Assembly (NCBI GenBank): GCA_024684455.1
Contig: JAIKWU010000001.1
Coordinates: 1 to 64,000, forward strand
Length of the DNA stretch: 64,000 nucleotides
Direction: 5' to 3'
From: Bacteroidaceae bacterium
GTDB taxonomy: Bacteria; Bacteroidota; Bacteroidia; Bacteroidales; Bacteroidaceae
The notes under the pieces: generated by a model
What the model saw: only the letters and a program-made list of their open reading frames with translations
Told to the model about the DNA's origin: nothing
Database searches by the model: none
Shown: piece after piece, positions 44,979-53,593 of the stretch
Position numbering within the stretch: position 1 is the first letter of the stretch
Layout: each line of letters starts with the position of its first letter
Translations under genes and position numbers: made by a program

Positions 44979-44987
44979 CTAAATTTG
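44979..44987 (+). promoter_or_regulatory. -7 box TAAATTTGC of the DUF3127 gene
   Basis: TAAATTTGC with expected start near 44994. Right at that point a hairpin AACCGC-CGGAAT-GCGGTT (44995-45012) followed by TTCTTTTTT begins, so the mRNA would start with a stem, which may stabilise or attenuate it. ATG at 45045. Confidence 0.55.
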
Positions 44988-45044
44988 CATCGAAAAACCG
45001 CGGAATGCGGTTCTTTTTTATGCAATAACAAAATAATTGAGATA

Positions 45045-45470
45045 ATGGAATTAGCAGGAAAAGTCATTGCCGTGCTTGAGGCACGGGGAGGCGTGTCGAA
45101 GACCACTGGCAATCCGTGGAAAATGCAGGACTACGTCATCGAAACCCACGAGCAGTATCCGCGAAAGATGGCCTTCACCGTCTTTGGGGAAGACAAAATC
45201 AATCAGTTCAACATCCAGATGGGAGAAGAAATCAATGTCTTCTTCGACATCAACGGACGTGAATACAACGGCCGATGGTACAACGACATACGTGCCTGGC
45301 GCATCGACCGCGTCGTCCCTGGGCAAGAGCCCAACCCTGCCAACCCTGCTGCAGCGCAGGGTCCTGTGCCCAACGGCGCACAGACGTTCCAGCAGACGCC
45401 TCCTCCACCAGCCGCACCCGCACCGACATTCGCAGCCGAAGAGGATTCGACCAGCGACCTGCCCTTCTGA
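45045..45470 (+). CDS. DUF3127 protein with SSB-like acidic C-terminal tip
   Basis: 141 residues from the ATG at 45045; the frame is open further upstream, but that part precedes the promoter and reads as non-coding. Residues ~1-85 are the DUF3127 domain, probably an OB-fold (MELAGKVIAVLEARGGVSK, MAFTVFGEDKINQF, NVFFDINGREYNGRWYNDI). A Pro/Ala/Gln-rich linker (~90-128) leads to EEDSTSDLPF, which resembles the acidic tip (DDIPF) through which SSB recruits partner proteins. A role in single-strand DNA handling is inferred from this and from the neighbouring dnaN. A good terminator follows at 45513. Confidence 0.85.
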   Translation: MELAGKVIAVLEARGGVSKTTGNPWKMQDYVIETHEQYPRKMAFTVFGEDKINQFNIQMGEEINVFFDINGREYNGRWYNDIRAWRIDRVVPGQEPNPANPAAAQGPVPNGAQTFQQTPPPPAAPAPTFAAEEDSTSDLPF

Positions 45471-45512
45471 CGCTCCGTCCTAAAGGCATCCGCAGTTCAA
45501 ACACAGACAATC

Positions 45513-45549
45513 ACCGAGTGCAAGACATACGTTCTGCACTCGGTTTTTA
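45513..45549 (+). terminator. Rho-independent terminator of the DUF3127 gene
   Basis: Arms ACCGAGTGCA (45513-45522) and TGCACTCGGT (45535-45544), then TTTTAG. Confidence 0.92.
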
Positions 45550-45640
45550 GTTGTACGGCAGATTATCATCTTCGGTGCATGCGTAATTTTGCTATGGAAG
45601 GGTGGAAAATGCACTGTGATACTGTTTGTGTCACATTCGT

Positions 45641-45672
45641 TTGTTTTTTTCGTCGAGAATGTCTATTTTTGC
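45641..45672 (+). promoter_or_regulatory. Promoter of the tatD gene
   Basis: TTG (45641-45643) and TATTTTTGC (45664-45672), 20 bp apart; ATG at 45694. Confidence 0.65.
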
Positions 45673-45693
45673 GCTGAAGTAGTGAAGTGAACG

Positions 45694-46305
45694 ATGCTGT
45701 ACTTTGATTTTCATACGCATAGGAAGGAGCAGTGGCCCGATGTGACTGCGATTGTGAACGTCGGTGTGGACGACGTGTGGGATGGTCTGCCGCATGTCAG
45801 TGTCGGCGTGCATCCGTGGGAGGTCGGTGAGTGCTGGAGAGAGCAGGTGGAGCGCCTGCGGACGGTAGTTCGTCGCACAGAAGTGGTGGCCATCGGCGAG
45901 TGTGGCCTCGACCGTGTGCGTGGCGGAGTGTGGGAGTGGCAGATGGCGTGCTTCGAGGCACAACTGATACTGGCCCGCGAGGTCGGGAAGCCTGTAGTGA
46001 TACACTGTGTGCGGGCTTTCGACGAACTGCTGGCAATGAAGAGGAGATTCGGCGATGTGGGGATGGTGGTACACGGATTCCGTGGCGGCCCCGTGCAGGC
46101 ACGGCAACTGATGCAGCATGGGCTGGAACTGTCGTTCGGGCCGAGGTTCCATGCCGACAGTCTGCGTGCGGCTTATGAAGAAGGAAAAATGTGGCTGGAA
46201 ACCGACGACAGCGACGTCGGCATTCAGGAGGTCTATGAACGGGCTGCGAGCGCGCTGAGCATCTCGCCTACCGACATTCCTGTACCTGGAACGCTCTGGT
46301 TCTGA
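45694..46305 (+). CDS. TatD-family metal-dependent hydrolase
   Basis: 203 residues, a little short for TatD (usually 250-265). Amidohydrolase-like motifs: FDFHTHRK (metal HxH), VGVHPWEV, AIGECGLDRV, PVVIHCVRAFDELL, VVHGFRGG, and WLETDDSDVGIQEVYE (metal Asp). Typical function: metal-dependent 3'-5' DNase or related hydrolase. The last 73 bp overlap, on the opposite strand, with the 3' end of folK. Confidence 0.9.
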   Translation: MLYFDFHTHRKEQWPDVTAIVNVGVDDVWDGLPHVSVGVHPWEVGECWREQVERLRTVVRRTEVVAIGECGLDRVRGGVWEWQMACFEAQLILAREVGKPVVIHCVRAFDELLAMKRRFGDVGMVVHGFRGGPVQARQLMQHGLELSFGPRFHADSLRAAYEEGKMWLETDDSDVGIQEVYERAASALSISPTDIPVPGTLWF

Positions 46306-46703
46306 GCGATTTGTGCCAAAGGTTTCAGCACGAAAAGCCGCTCAGCCATGAGCGGATGGGGGATGCGCAGTGTGGGCTGGTCGATGACGAGGTTGCCGCA
46401 GAGGAGCAGGTCGATGTCGATCGTACGGTCGTGGTAGGTGCCGTCCGTGCTTTTCTGGGTGCGTCCCATCCGTCGTTCGATGTCCTGCGTGGCTCGCAGC
46501 AGGTCGGATGGCTGTAGGGTGGTGTGCAGGCCTATGCAGACGTTGACAAACGTGTTCGCGGACTGGAACCCCCAGGGTTCAGTCGTGAAGAAAGCGGATT
46601 GGGACACAACGGTCCCAGTCCGCTTTTGCAGTTCACTGATGGCTCGGCGAAGGTTCTGTTCGCGGTCGCCCAGATTGGAGCCGAGGCTGAGGAAGGCAAT
46701 CAT
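46233..46703 (-). CDS. folK: HPPK, 2-amino-4-hydroxy-6-hydroxymethyldihydropteridine pyrophosphokinase
   Basis: 156 residues, the usual HPPK length. FLSLGSNLGDREQNL at the start, FFTTEPWGF, and the signature YHDRTIDIDLLL with IPHPLMAERLFVLKPLAQI. It catalyses pyrophosphate transfer in folate synthesis. The start codon overlaps the queA stop by one base (TGATG), so translation is coupled. The 3' end overlaps tatD by 73 bp in convergent orientation. Confidence 0.96.
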   Translation of the reverse strand: MIAFLSLGSNLGDREQNLRRAISELQKRTGTVVSQSAFFTTEPWGFQSANTFVNVCIGLHTTLQPSDLLRATQDIERRMGRTQKSTDGTYHDRTIDIDLLLCGNLVIDQPTLRIPHPLMAERLFVLKPLAQIAQNQSVPGTGMSVGEMLSALAARS

Positions 46704-47758
46704 CAGAGTATCAGCAGGCAGTCGCCGTAGGTGCCGAACTTGTAGTCACCCTTCAGGGCTTCCTTGTAGGCGTTCATGACGTTTTCGTAACCGCCGAAGG
46801 CGCAGGTGAGCATGAGCATCGTCGAGAACGGTTCCTGGAAGTTGATGACGAACGAGTTGGCGACTTGGAACTCGTAGGGGGGGAAGATGAACTTGCTGGT
46901 CCAGCCGTCGAACTCCTTGAGGATGCCGCCAGGACCGGCTGCAGTCTCCGTGGCACGGAGCACTGTCGAGCCGACAGCACAGATGCGGCGTCCGTTGCGC
47001 TTTGAGGCGTTCACGAGTTCACATGCTTCTTGGGTCACAATCATCTGTTCGCTGTCGGTTTTGTGCTTCGTCAAATCTTCCACGTCGATGGTGCGGAAAT
47101 TGCCCAGGCCTGCATGGAGGGTGATAAATGCCTGGTTCACACCCTTGATTTCGAGGCGCTTCATCAATTCGCGTGAGAAATGGAGGCCTGTCGTCGGGGC
47201 GGTCACAGCCCCCTCGACAGTGGCGTATATCGTCTGGAAACGCTCGATGTCCTCCGGCTCTGCGTTGCGTTGGCTGCGGATGTCTTCGGGCAGCGGTGCC
47301 TCTCCCAGCGCATAGAGCGTCTCGCGAAACTCGTCATGAGGCCCGTCGTAGAGGAAGCGCAGCGTGCGGCCGCGCGAGGTGGTGTTGTCGATGACTTCGG
47401 CTACCATCGAGTTGTCTTCGCCAAAGTACAGTTTGTTGCCGATTCTGATTTTTCGTGCCGGATCGACCAGAACGTCCCACAGACGCTGCTCCTTGTTCAG
47501 TTCGCGCAAGAGGAAGACCTCAATCTTCGCGCCCGTCTTCTCCTTGTTGCCGTAGAGGCGTGCGGGAAAGACGCGGGTGTTGTTGAGGATGAACGTGTCT
47601 CCGTCGTCGAAATAGCCGAGGATGTCTTTGAAAATCTTGTGTTCAATCTCGCCCGTCTGGCGATGGAGCACCATCATCTTTGCCTCGTCGCGATTTTCAG
47701 GCGGATAGAGCGCAATTTTTTCTTCAGGAAGTTTGAATTTGAATTGTGAGAGTTTCAT
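46703..47758 (-). CDS. queA: S-adenosylmethionine:tRNA ribosyltransferase-isomerase
   Basis: 351 residues. Family features: [77 protein letters not shown], and [17 protein letters not shown] at the C terminus. It makes epoxyqueuosine in tRNA. It lies between truB (19-bp gap) and folK (1-bp overlap). Confidence 0.98.
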   Translation of the reverse strand: MKLSQFKFKLPEEKIALYPPENRDEAKMMVLHRQTGEIEHKIFKDILGYFDDGDTFILNNTRVFPARLYGNKEKTGAKIEVFLLRELNKEQRLWDVLVDPARKIRIGNKLYFGEDNSMVAEVIDNTTSRGRTLRFLYDGPHDEFRETLYALGEAPLPEDIRSQRNAEPEDIERFQTIYATVEGAVTAPTTGLHFSRELMKRLEIKGVNQAFITLHAGLGNFRTIDVEDLTKHKTDSEQMIVTQEACELVNASKRNGRRICAVGSTVLRATETAAGPGGILKEFDGWTSKFIFPPYEFQVANSFVINFQEPFSTMLMLTCAFGGYENVMNAYKEALKGDYKFGTYGDCLLIL

Positions 47759-47777
47759 GATTTATGGGGATTAAGTG

Positions 47778-48599
47778 TTAGGAATGCTGTGGAACGGAAG
47801 GGACAATGCCTTGTTCATCGACGTATTGCTCAAACGTGTCAGGGTCGAGGCAGTCGGCCAGGGTGTACGATCCGATGCGTGTACGGATGAGCCCCGAAAG
47901 GTACGCACCTGTGCCGAGAGCCTTGCCGATGTCACGGGCGAGCGCACGGATGTACGTACCTTTGCTGCATACGACGCGAATTGTCAGGGTGGGCACACCG
48001 CTGAGGGGCGGTTGCTGGCGCAGACGTTGCAGGTCATCGTCGCTGAGGTGCTTGATGCAGATGGGTGCGGGCGGTTCGGACGGAGGTGCTGACGCAGGAG
48101 TCAGGTTGCAGTCGAGGAGTTCAATCTCGTCGATGACGAGCACCTTCGGTTTCAACTCCACATCGACACCGCGACGGGCCATCTTGAACGCACGTTTCCC
48201 ATCGACCTTGACGGCGGAGAATGCCGGCGGCACCTGCTCGATGCGGCCCTTGAAGCGACAGAGCGTCTGCTCGATGAGTTCCCGGCTGATATGCTCGGTC
48301 GGGAAAGTCTGGTCCTCAGCCGTTTCGCGGTCGAACGAGGGAGTCGTGGCACCTAGTCTCAATTGTGCGATATACTCTTTCGTACCTGCCTGAAGCGTGT
48401 CAATCTGCTTCGTGGCCTTGCCCGTGCAGACGATGAGGACGCCTGTGGCCAGCGGGTCGAGCGTACCGGCATGTCCGACTGTCAGTTTCTTCGTTCCAAG
48501 GCGGTTGCACAGGATGCCACGTACTCGTGAGACGACACGGAACGACGTCAGCGCATAGGGCTTGTTGAAGATGAATATTTCTCCTGCTTGTGGATTCAT
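47778..48599 (-). CDS. truB: tRNA pseudouridine-55 synthase
   Basis: 273 residues. Catalytic Asp in HAGTLDPLATGVL, then GTKEYIAQLRLG, PPAFSAVKVDGKRAF, and VVCSKGTYIRALARDIGKALG. An insert of ~35 residues rich in Pro and Ser (SAPPSEPPAP region, ~168-205) between the core and the last strand is unusual; it looks like a flexible loop. Upstream gene is uppP (33 bp), downstream queA. Confidence 0.96.
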   Translation of the reverse strand: MNPQAGEIFIFNKPYALTSFRVVSRVRGILCNRLGTKKLTVGHAGTLDPLATGVLIVCTGKATKQIDTLQAGTKEYIAQLRLGATTPSFDRETAEDQTFPTEHISRELIEQTLCRFKGRIEQVPPAFSAVKVDGKRAFKMARRGVDVELKPKVLVIDEIELLDCNLTPASAPPSEPPAPICIKHLSDDDLQRLRQQPPLSGVPTLTIRVVCSKGTYIRALARDIGKALGTGAYLSGLIRTRIGSYTLADCLDPDTFEQYVDEQGIVPSVPQHS

Positions 48600-48632
48600 T
48601 GCCTGCTAACGGTCTGCCGATTATGCTTGAGT

Positions 48633-49478
48633 TTAAATGATGGTGAGTTGATGCCCTGTCAACAGGAGGATAAGGATGATGCCACCGATGGCAATTCTGT
48701 ACCAGCCAAAGGCCTGGAAACCATATTTTTGGACAAAACTGATGAAGAACTTGATGGCCAGCAAAGCGACGATGAAAGCCACCACGTTACCAATGAGCAG
48801 CGTATCAAGGTTGTTCATCACCAACTCCGTACCTCCGTCCTTCAGCAACTTGTACATCTTATAGACTGTTGCACCAAACATAGTGGGCACAGCCAGAAAG
48901 AACGAAAACTCCGCTGCATCCTTGCGTGTCAGTTTTTGAGACATGCCTCCCACGATGGTTGCCATTGAGCGTGACACACCAGGTATCATGGAGATGCACT
49001 GGCAGAGACCAATCATAAAAGCACGCTTCTCAGTCAGTTTCGTGTCTTCGCTTCCTTTGTTGAAAATTTTGTCGCAGAACAGCATGAAGATGCCGCCCAC
49101 CACCAACATGATAGCAACCACTTCCACACGCTCCAGCATCGCATCGATGGCATCGCTGAAGATGAGACCAAGGACGACGGCAGGAATGAAAGCGATGAGC
49201 AGTTTCCAGTAGAAATCGAACTTGTGGAGAAGCTGACGAAAAGCCGAGGTACCTTCGGGAAGGGGCTCCTTGTTGAGTTGGAAGAAACGCTTCCAGTAGA
49301 GGCATAACACAGAGAGGATGGCACCGAATTGTATAATGAAGGTGAATGCCTTCACATAGCCCGTACTCTCAACGCCCAGTATGTTCTGTGTGATAATCAT
49401 GTGGCCTGTCGATGACACAGGCAGAAACTCAGTGAGTCCTTCCACAATGGCAATGATGATGGTCTGAATCCAAGTCAT
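48633..49478 (-). CDS. uppP: Undecaprenyl-diphosphate phosphatase
   Basis: 281 residues with about eight TM segments. Signature segments [17 protein letters not shown] near the N terminus and [15 protein letters not shown] later form the active site. It recycles the lipid carrier of peptidoglycan and O-antigen synthesis and gives bacitracin resistance. It is 33 bp after the DUF3098 gene in the ftsX operon. Confidence 0.97.
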   Translation of the reverse strand: MTWIQTIIIAIVEGLTEFLPVSSTGHMIITQNILGVESTGYVKAFTFIIQFGAILSVLCLYWKRFFQLNKEPLPEGTSAFRQLLHKFDFYWKLLIAFIPAVVLGLIFSDAIDAMLERVEVVAIMLVVGGIFMLFCDKIFNKGSEDTKLTEKRAFMIGLCQCISMIPGVSRSMATIVGGMSQKLTRKDAAEFSFFLAVPTMFGATVYKMYKLLKDGGTELVMNNLDTLLIGNVVAFIVALLAIKFFISFVQKYGFQAFGWYRIAIGGIILILLLTGHQLTII

Positions 49479-49511
49479 GTTGACAATGTTGTTGAGTTGA
49501 GAGTATAGTGT

Positions 49512-49745
49512 TTAATGTTTAGCGTTTTTGGGTGTGCGCCAGAGGATGGCAAACACCTCGAAGAGGAATCCGAAAAGGCAGACCATCGGGCCGACGACAA
49601 TGCGGCGGGTCGAGAAGATGTCCGGTTCGAAGGCCTGTTCGGTGGTGCTTGGTCCCGTCATGAGTGCGAAACCGATAATGACGATGACAAATCCTACGAT
49701 GAGCAGGATGTAGTTCATTCGGCTGAAAGCAAAGTTTTTTTCCAT
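49512..49745 (-). CDS. DUF3098 small membrane protein
   Basis: 77 residues with two TM segments (~12-30 YILLIVGFVIVIIGFALM and ~50-70 VGPMVCLFGFLFEVFAIL) separated by a short loop with FEPDIFSTRR. This matches DUF3098, a Bacteroidetes family always found between ftsX and uppP; its function is unknown, but the location suggests cell division or envelope synthesis. Confidence 0.92.
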   Translation of the reverse strand: MEKNFAFSRMNYILLIVGFVIVIIGFALMTGPSTTEQAFEPDIFSTRRIVVGPMVCLFGFLFEVFAILWRTPKNAKH

Positions 49746-49759
49746 TGTTATGTGAATTA

Positions 49760-50638
49760 TTATACGTGGTAGAGTTCGTTCGACGTCATGCGCAGGTAGC
49801 GGCTGAGGGAACCATAGGTGCAGAGGAACGTGATGAGCAGTCCAAACACAAGGACGCTGCCGCCTACGATGAGCAGCACTTCGAGGTTGACGACGGTGTT
49901 GATTTCCGGCTCATACTTCTGTAGCCAGTGGTAGCCGAAGTATAGGATGGCGTCGGCGGCCAGTGCCGAGACCACACCGAGCGTGGCAGCGCGTTGTAGG
50001 AAGGGCTTGCGGATGAAGCCCCACGAGGCACCCACGAGTTTCATCGTGTTGATGCTGAAACGACGGCTGAATATCGTCAGGCGCACGGTGTTGTTGATGA
50101 GTTGGAACGATATGTACGTGAACAGTGCGGCGATGATGAGCAGCACGAGCGAAACCTTGCGGATGTTGTCGTTGACGGCCTGTAGCAGTTCTTTCTGGTA
50201 GAGCACATCCATCACCCGCTCGTCGGCCTTCAGCCGCTTGACGATGCGTGCGAGGCTGTCATTGTTGGCATAGTCGGCCTTCATCTTCATCTCGAACGAG
50301 GCGGTGAAGGGGTTGTAGCCGATGAACTCCGACGGGTCGGTGCCCATGGCCTCGGTCTGTTCGCGCAGAGCCTCTTCCTTCGAGATATACTGGAGCGACT
50401 TGACACAGGGCATACCCTTCAGGTCGGCCTTCAGAATCTTGATGGAGTCCTCGGGCAGGTCGTCGCTGATGAGGACGGTGACGTTGATGTTTTCGCGGAC
50501 GTATGCCGACAGGTTGCGGGCAATCAGCATGAACAGCACGAACATGCCAAGCAGCACCAGCACGAGTGTCGTACTGATGCAGGCGGTCATGAATTGTGTC
50601 GAAAAGAACTTGGAGCGATGGTGGTGATGATGACCCAT
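49760..50638 (-). CDS. ftsX: Cell-division protein FtsX
   Basis: 292 residues. TM1 at ~17-40, periplasmic domain ~40-165 (INVTVLISDDLPEDSI, VKSLQYISKEEAL), then three TM segments with the FtsX core (LTIFSRRFSINTMKLVGASWGFIRKPF). With FtsE it links the divisome to peptidoglycan hydrolases. The protein begins MGHHHHHR, a natural run of five His. First gene of ftsX-DUF3098-uppP-truB-queA-folK, 19 bp after miaB; ftsE is not in the window. Confidence 0.95.
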   Translation of the reverse strand: MGHHHHHRSKFFSTQFMTACISTTLVLVLLGMFVLFMLIARNLSAYVRENINVTVLISDDLPEDSIKILKADLKGMPCVKSLQYISKEEALREQTEAMGTDPSEFIGYNPFTASFEMKMKADYANNDSLARIVKRLKADERVMDVLYQKELLQAVNDNIRKVSLVLLIIAALFTYISFQLINNTVRLTIFSRRFSINTMKLVGASWGFIRKPFLQRAATLGVVSALAADAILYFGYHWLQKYEPEINTVVNLEVLLIVGGSVLVFGLLITFLCTYGSLSRYLRMTSNELYHV

Positions 50639-50657
50639 ATATTTTAATTCTCAATTC

Positions 50658-52007
50658 TCAAATGATTGATTCACTCACTTCCTGTCCTTGCAGCGTGGCC
50701 GACGAAGCGTCTGTGATGCGCACACGCACGAAGTCGCCGATGTGATGGCAGCCACGGTCGAACACGACCACTTTGTTCTGGCTGGTGCGGCCGAACAGTT
50801 GGCTTCGCGAACGCTTGCTCACACCCTCTACCAGTACCTCGTACTCCTTGCCGATGTCCTTCTGGTAACTCTCGGCACTGAGTTCGTTCTGCAGGGCAAT
50901 CAGTTCGTTCAGGCGGTGCAACTTCACTTCCTCGGGCACATCGTCAGGCAGATGTTTCGACGCGTACGTGCCAGGACGCTCCGAGTATTTGAACATGAAG
51001 GCACTGTCGTAGCCTACCTCGCGCATGAGCGAGAGCGACTGTTGGTGGTCGTCCTCCGTCTCGGAGTGATAGCCGACGAAGATGTCGGTTGTGATGCTGC
51101 AGTCAGGGATGATGCGTCGGATGGCGGCCACACGTCCGAGATACCATTCGCGCGTGTACTTTCTGTTCATCAGCCCGAGGATGCGGTCGCTGCCGCTCTG
51201 CACGGGCAGGTGGATGTGACGGCAGATGTTGGGATGTGCGGCGATGACTTCCAGCGTTTCGTCGCTCATGTCCTTCGGGTGAGACGTCGTGAAGCGGATG
51301 CGCATCTGCGGGTAGGCTTCGGCAACCGTCTTCAACAAAACAGGAAAGGTAATGGAAGTCCCTCCCTGAGAGGGGGCGGGCCTTCTATACGAGTTCACGT
51401 TCTGTCCGAGTAGCGTGACCTCCTTGTAGCCTTTTTCCGCGAGGTCCCCGACTTCGCGTAGGATGCTCTCAACGTCGCGGCTGCGCTCGCGGCCGCGTGT
51501 GTAGGGCACGATGCAGTAGTGGCAGAAGTTGTTGCAGCCGCGCATGATGCTTACGAATCCCGACACGTGGTTGGCATGGATGCGCTGCGGTAGCACGTCC
51601 TTATAAGTCTCCGTCGTCGAGAGTTCCACATTGATGGCGGGCTGTCCGCACTCAGCGGCAGCAAACAGTTCGGGCAGCGTGAGGTAGGCGTCGGGACCGG
51701 CCACGAGGTTGGCATGGTGATTTGTGATGAGGTCGTCCTTCACACGCTCCGCCATGCAGCCCACGACGCCGATGATGAGTCCGTGCTCTCCCTTCCGCTT
51801 CAGCCGTTCGGCGTTGAGTGCTTCTAAGCGGTGCAGGATCTTCTGTTCCGCATTGTCGCGTATAGAGCATGTGTTCAGCAACACGGCGTCGGCCTCTGCA
51901 AGCGTGTCGCAGGTGTCATAGTCCGCCATCTTCATCACGGCAGCAATCACCTCGCTGTCCGCCACGTTCATCTGGCAGCCGTAAGTCTCTATGTAGAGTT
52001 TCTTCAT
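50658..52007 (-). CDS. miaB: tRNA-2-methylthio-N6-dimethylallyladenosine synthase
   Basis: 449 residues from the ATG at 52007; the frame reaches 52058, but MKKLYIETYGCQMN is the family start and the promoter lies at 52086. N-terminal UPF0004 domain with Cys of TYGCQMN, NTCSIRD and GVVGCMAE (second Fe-S cluster), radical-SAM domain with CNNFCHYC, TRAM domain at the C terminus. It adds methylthio groups to A37. An insert RRPAPSQGGTSITFP after LLGQNVNSY is encoded by a C/G-rich palindrome (51356-51384) and is likely a repeat captured in frame. Confidence 0.96.
   Translation of the reverse strand: MKKLYIETYGCQMNVADSEVIAAVMKMADYDTCDTLAEADAVLLNTCSIRDNAEQKILHRLEALNAERLKRKGEHGLIIGVVGCMAERVKDDLITNHHANLVAGPDAYLTLPELFAAAECGQPAINVELSTTETYKDVLPQRIHANHVSGFVSIMRGCNNFCHYCIVPYTRGRERSRDVESILREVGDLAEKGYKEVTLLGQNVNSYRRPAPSQGGTSITFPVLLKTVAEAYPQMRIRFTTSHPKDMSDETLEVIAAHPNICRHIHLPVQSGSDRILGLMNRKYTREWYLGRVAAIRRIIPDCSITTDIFVGYHSETEDDHQQSLSLMREVGYDSAFMFKYSERPGTYASKHLPDDVPEEVKLHRLNELIALQNELSAESYQKDIGKEYEVLVEGVSKRSRSQLFGRTSQNKVVVFDRGCHHIGDFVRVRITDASSATLQGQEVSESII
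51356..51384. repeat. C/G-rich palindrome inside miaB
   Basis: AAGTCCCTCCCTGAG and AGGGGGCGGGCCTT form an imperfect hairpin of the type seen between genes at 15476, 20794 and 59875, here translated within a surface loop. Confidence 0.7.
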
Positions 52008-52085
52008 TCGTAAATTATCGCTTCTGTCTCTTTCTGGGTAACCAACCAAAGGGGGCATACCACCCCTAAGTTAATCAAATTCAGT

Positions 52086-52094
52086 GCAAAGGTA
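52086..52094 (-). promoter_or_regulatory. -7 box TACCTTTGC of miaB
   Basis: Minus-strand TACCTTTGC, ~80 bp before the miaB ATG at 52007; this supports the short start. Confidence 0.55.
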
Positions 52095-52174
52095 CAAATA
52101 AAAAGGGCACAAAGGAAACAAAAAAGGCTTTTTTTGCAGTCCGTGCCCAAAAAAGAGGTGTTTTGCGACGGGTT

Positions 52175-52274
52175 TTGAGTACTTGGAAAAATGTCTCCAA
52201 GCACTTGGCGTTGCAACGCTAAGCACTTGGCATGACGACGCTAAGCACTTGGCGTGGTTTTTCCAAGCACTTAC
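52175..52274. repeat. 22-bp-period palindromic array D (5 units)
   Basis: Units 52175-52186 (TTGAGTACTTGG), 52197-52208 (CCAAGCACTTGG), 52219-52230 and 52241-52252 (CTAAGCACTTGG), 52263-52274 (CCAAGCACTTAC). Linkers AAAAATGTCT, CGTTGCAACG, CATGACGACG, CGTGGTTTTT. The last unit contains the TAA stop of the MATE gene (52271-52273, minus strand). Confidence 0.95.
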
Positions 52275-53593
52275 ATACGACGGAAGACACTGGCCACGAG
52301 CGGCATGGCCAGCAGGAGCGTGAAGACGTCACTGACGGCTTGGCACATTTCGACTCCCTTCAGTCCGAAGAAGAAGGGAAGAAGGATGATGAGCGGGATG
52401 AAGAAGAGTCCCCGACGCGCCGACGCCATGAGGTTGGCCTGCCACGGACGGTTGATGGTCTGCATCATCATGTTTGAAAGGAGGATGAAAGCACCGATGG
52501 GATAGGTGTAGAGTTGGTAGCGCAGTGCCTCGCTGCCGATGCTGACGACGTCTATGTCGTCGCGGAACACACTGATAATCTGCTCGGTAAACAGGAATCC
52601 GACGATGGTGCAGACGATGAGAAAGGCAGTGCCGACCTTGATGCAGAACCAGAAACCCTGCTTCACACGGTCGTAGAGTCCTGCACCGTAACTGAATCCG
52701 CACAGGGGCTGGTAGCCCTGTCCGAGACCGATGATGATGGAATAGACGACGAAGGTGATGCGCCCGACGATGGACATCGCCGCCACGGCAGCGTCGCCAT
52801 AGCCGGCTGCAACGATGTTGAGCAGCAGCGTGGCGATGGAGCCGAGGCCCTGACGCATGAGCGACGGGCTGCCACCTGCTATGATTTCCTTCTGCATATG
52901 CAGAGTGGGCGTAAAGTTCCTAAAATGAATGCGGATGTTCTCGCCCTTGCGGCTCAGGTACAGCAACAGCAGGAAACTGCACAGGTGGCCGAGCACGGTG
53001 GCAAGTGCGGCACCGCTGATGCCGAGGTCGAAGACAAAGATGAGCAGAGGATCGAGGGCGACATTGAGCAGGGTGCCTGTGACGATGCCTACCATCGCAT
53101 AGCGGGCATTGCCCTGGAAGCGCATCTGGTTGTTGAGCACCATCGCACCCATGTTGAGCGGCGTGCCCACGAGAATGATGCCGAGATAACGCTCGGTGTA
53201 GGGCAGGATGGTTTCAGTGCTGCCAAGCCAGCGTGAGAGGGGCGTGAGTAGCAGCAAGCCTGTTACCGCCATGACTACCCCGAAGAGGAGGGCGGTGAAG
53301 AAGCCTGTCGATGCCATGCGGACGGCTTCGTCGCGCTGTTTCGCACCGAGCATCCGCGACATATAGTTGCCGCTGCCGTGGCCGAAGAAGAATGCGAACG
53401 CCTGAAACACAGACAGCACGGCAAAGACGATACCCACCGCTGCCGTAGCCTGTGTGTCGATCTGGCCGACGAAGAAGGTGTCGGCGAGCGAGTAGAGGCT
53501 CGACGTGAGCATAGAAATGATGGTGGGCACGCTCATCATGCCCACCACCCGAGGGATGCTGCCGTGTGTCAGCAGTTCGTAGTTGTTTCTCAC
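52271..53593 (-). CDS. MATE-family efflux transporter
   Basis: 440 residues, 12 predicted TM segments in two bundles, as in NorM/DinF-type exporters: SVPTIISMLTSSLYSLADTFFVGQ at TM1, GIVFAVLSVFQAFAFFFG, and in the second half GGSPSLMRQGLGSIATLLLN and IIIGLGQGYQPLCGFSYGAG. It starts with GTG, which overlaps the TGA stop of the preceding SDR gene (GTGA, 4 bp), so translation is coupled. Substrate unknown. The stop codon is formed by the first unit of array D. Confidence 0.93.
   Translation of the reverse strand: MRNNYELLTHGSIPRVVGMMSVPTIISMLTSSLYSLADTFFVGQIDTQATAAVGIVFAVLSVFQAFAFFFGHGSGNYMSRMLGAKQRDEAVRMASTGFFTALLFGVVMAVTGLLLLTPLSRWLGSTETILPYTERYLGIILVGTPLNMGAMVLNNQMRFQGNARYAMVGIVTGTLLNVALDPLLIFVFDLGISGAALATVLGHLCSFLLLLYLSRKGENIRIHFRNFTPTLHMQKEIIAGGSPSLMRQGLGSIATLLLNIVAAGYGDAAVAAMSIVGRITFVVYSIIIGLGQGYQPLCGFSYGAGLYDRVKQGFWFCIKVGTAFLIVCTIVGFLFTEQIISVFRDDIDVVSIGSEALRYQLYTYPIGAFILLSNMMMQTINRPWQANLMASARRGLFFIPLIILLPFFFGLKGVEMCQAVSDVFTLLLAMPLVASVFRRM

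Noticed and set aside
44934-45044. N-terminal extension of the DUF3127 protein
   Set aside because: It would start upstream of the predicted -7 box and run through the leader hairpin.
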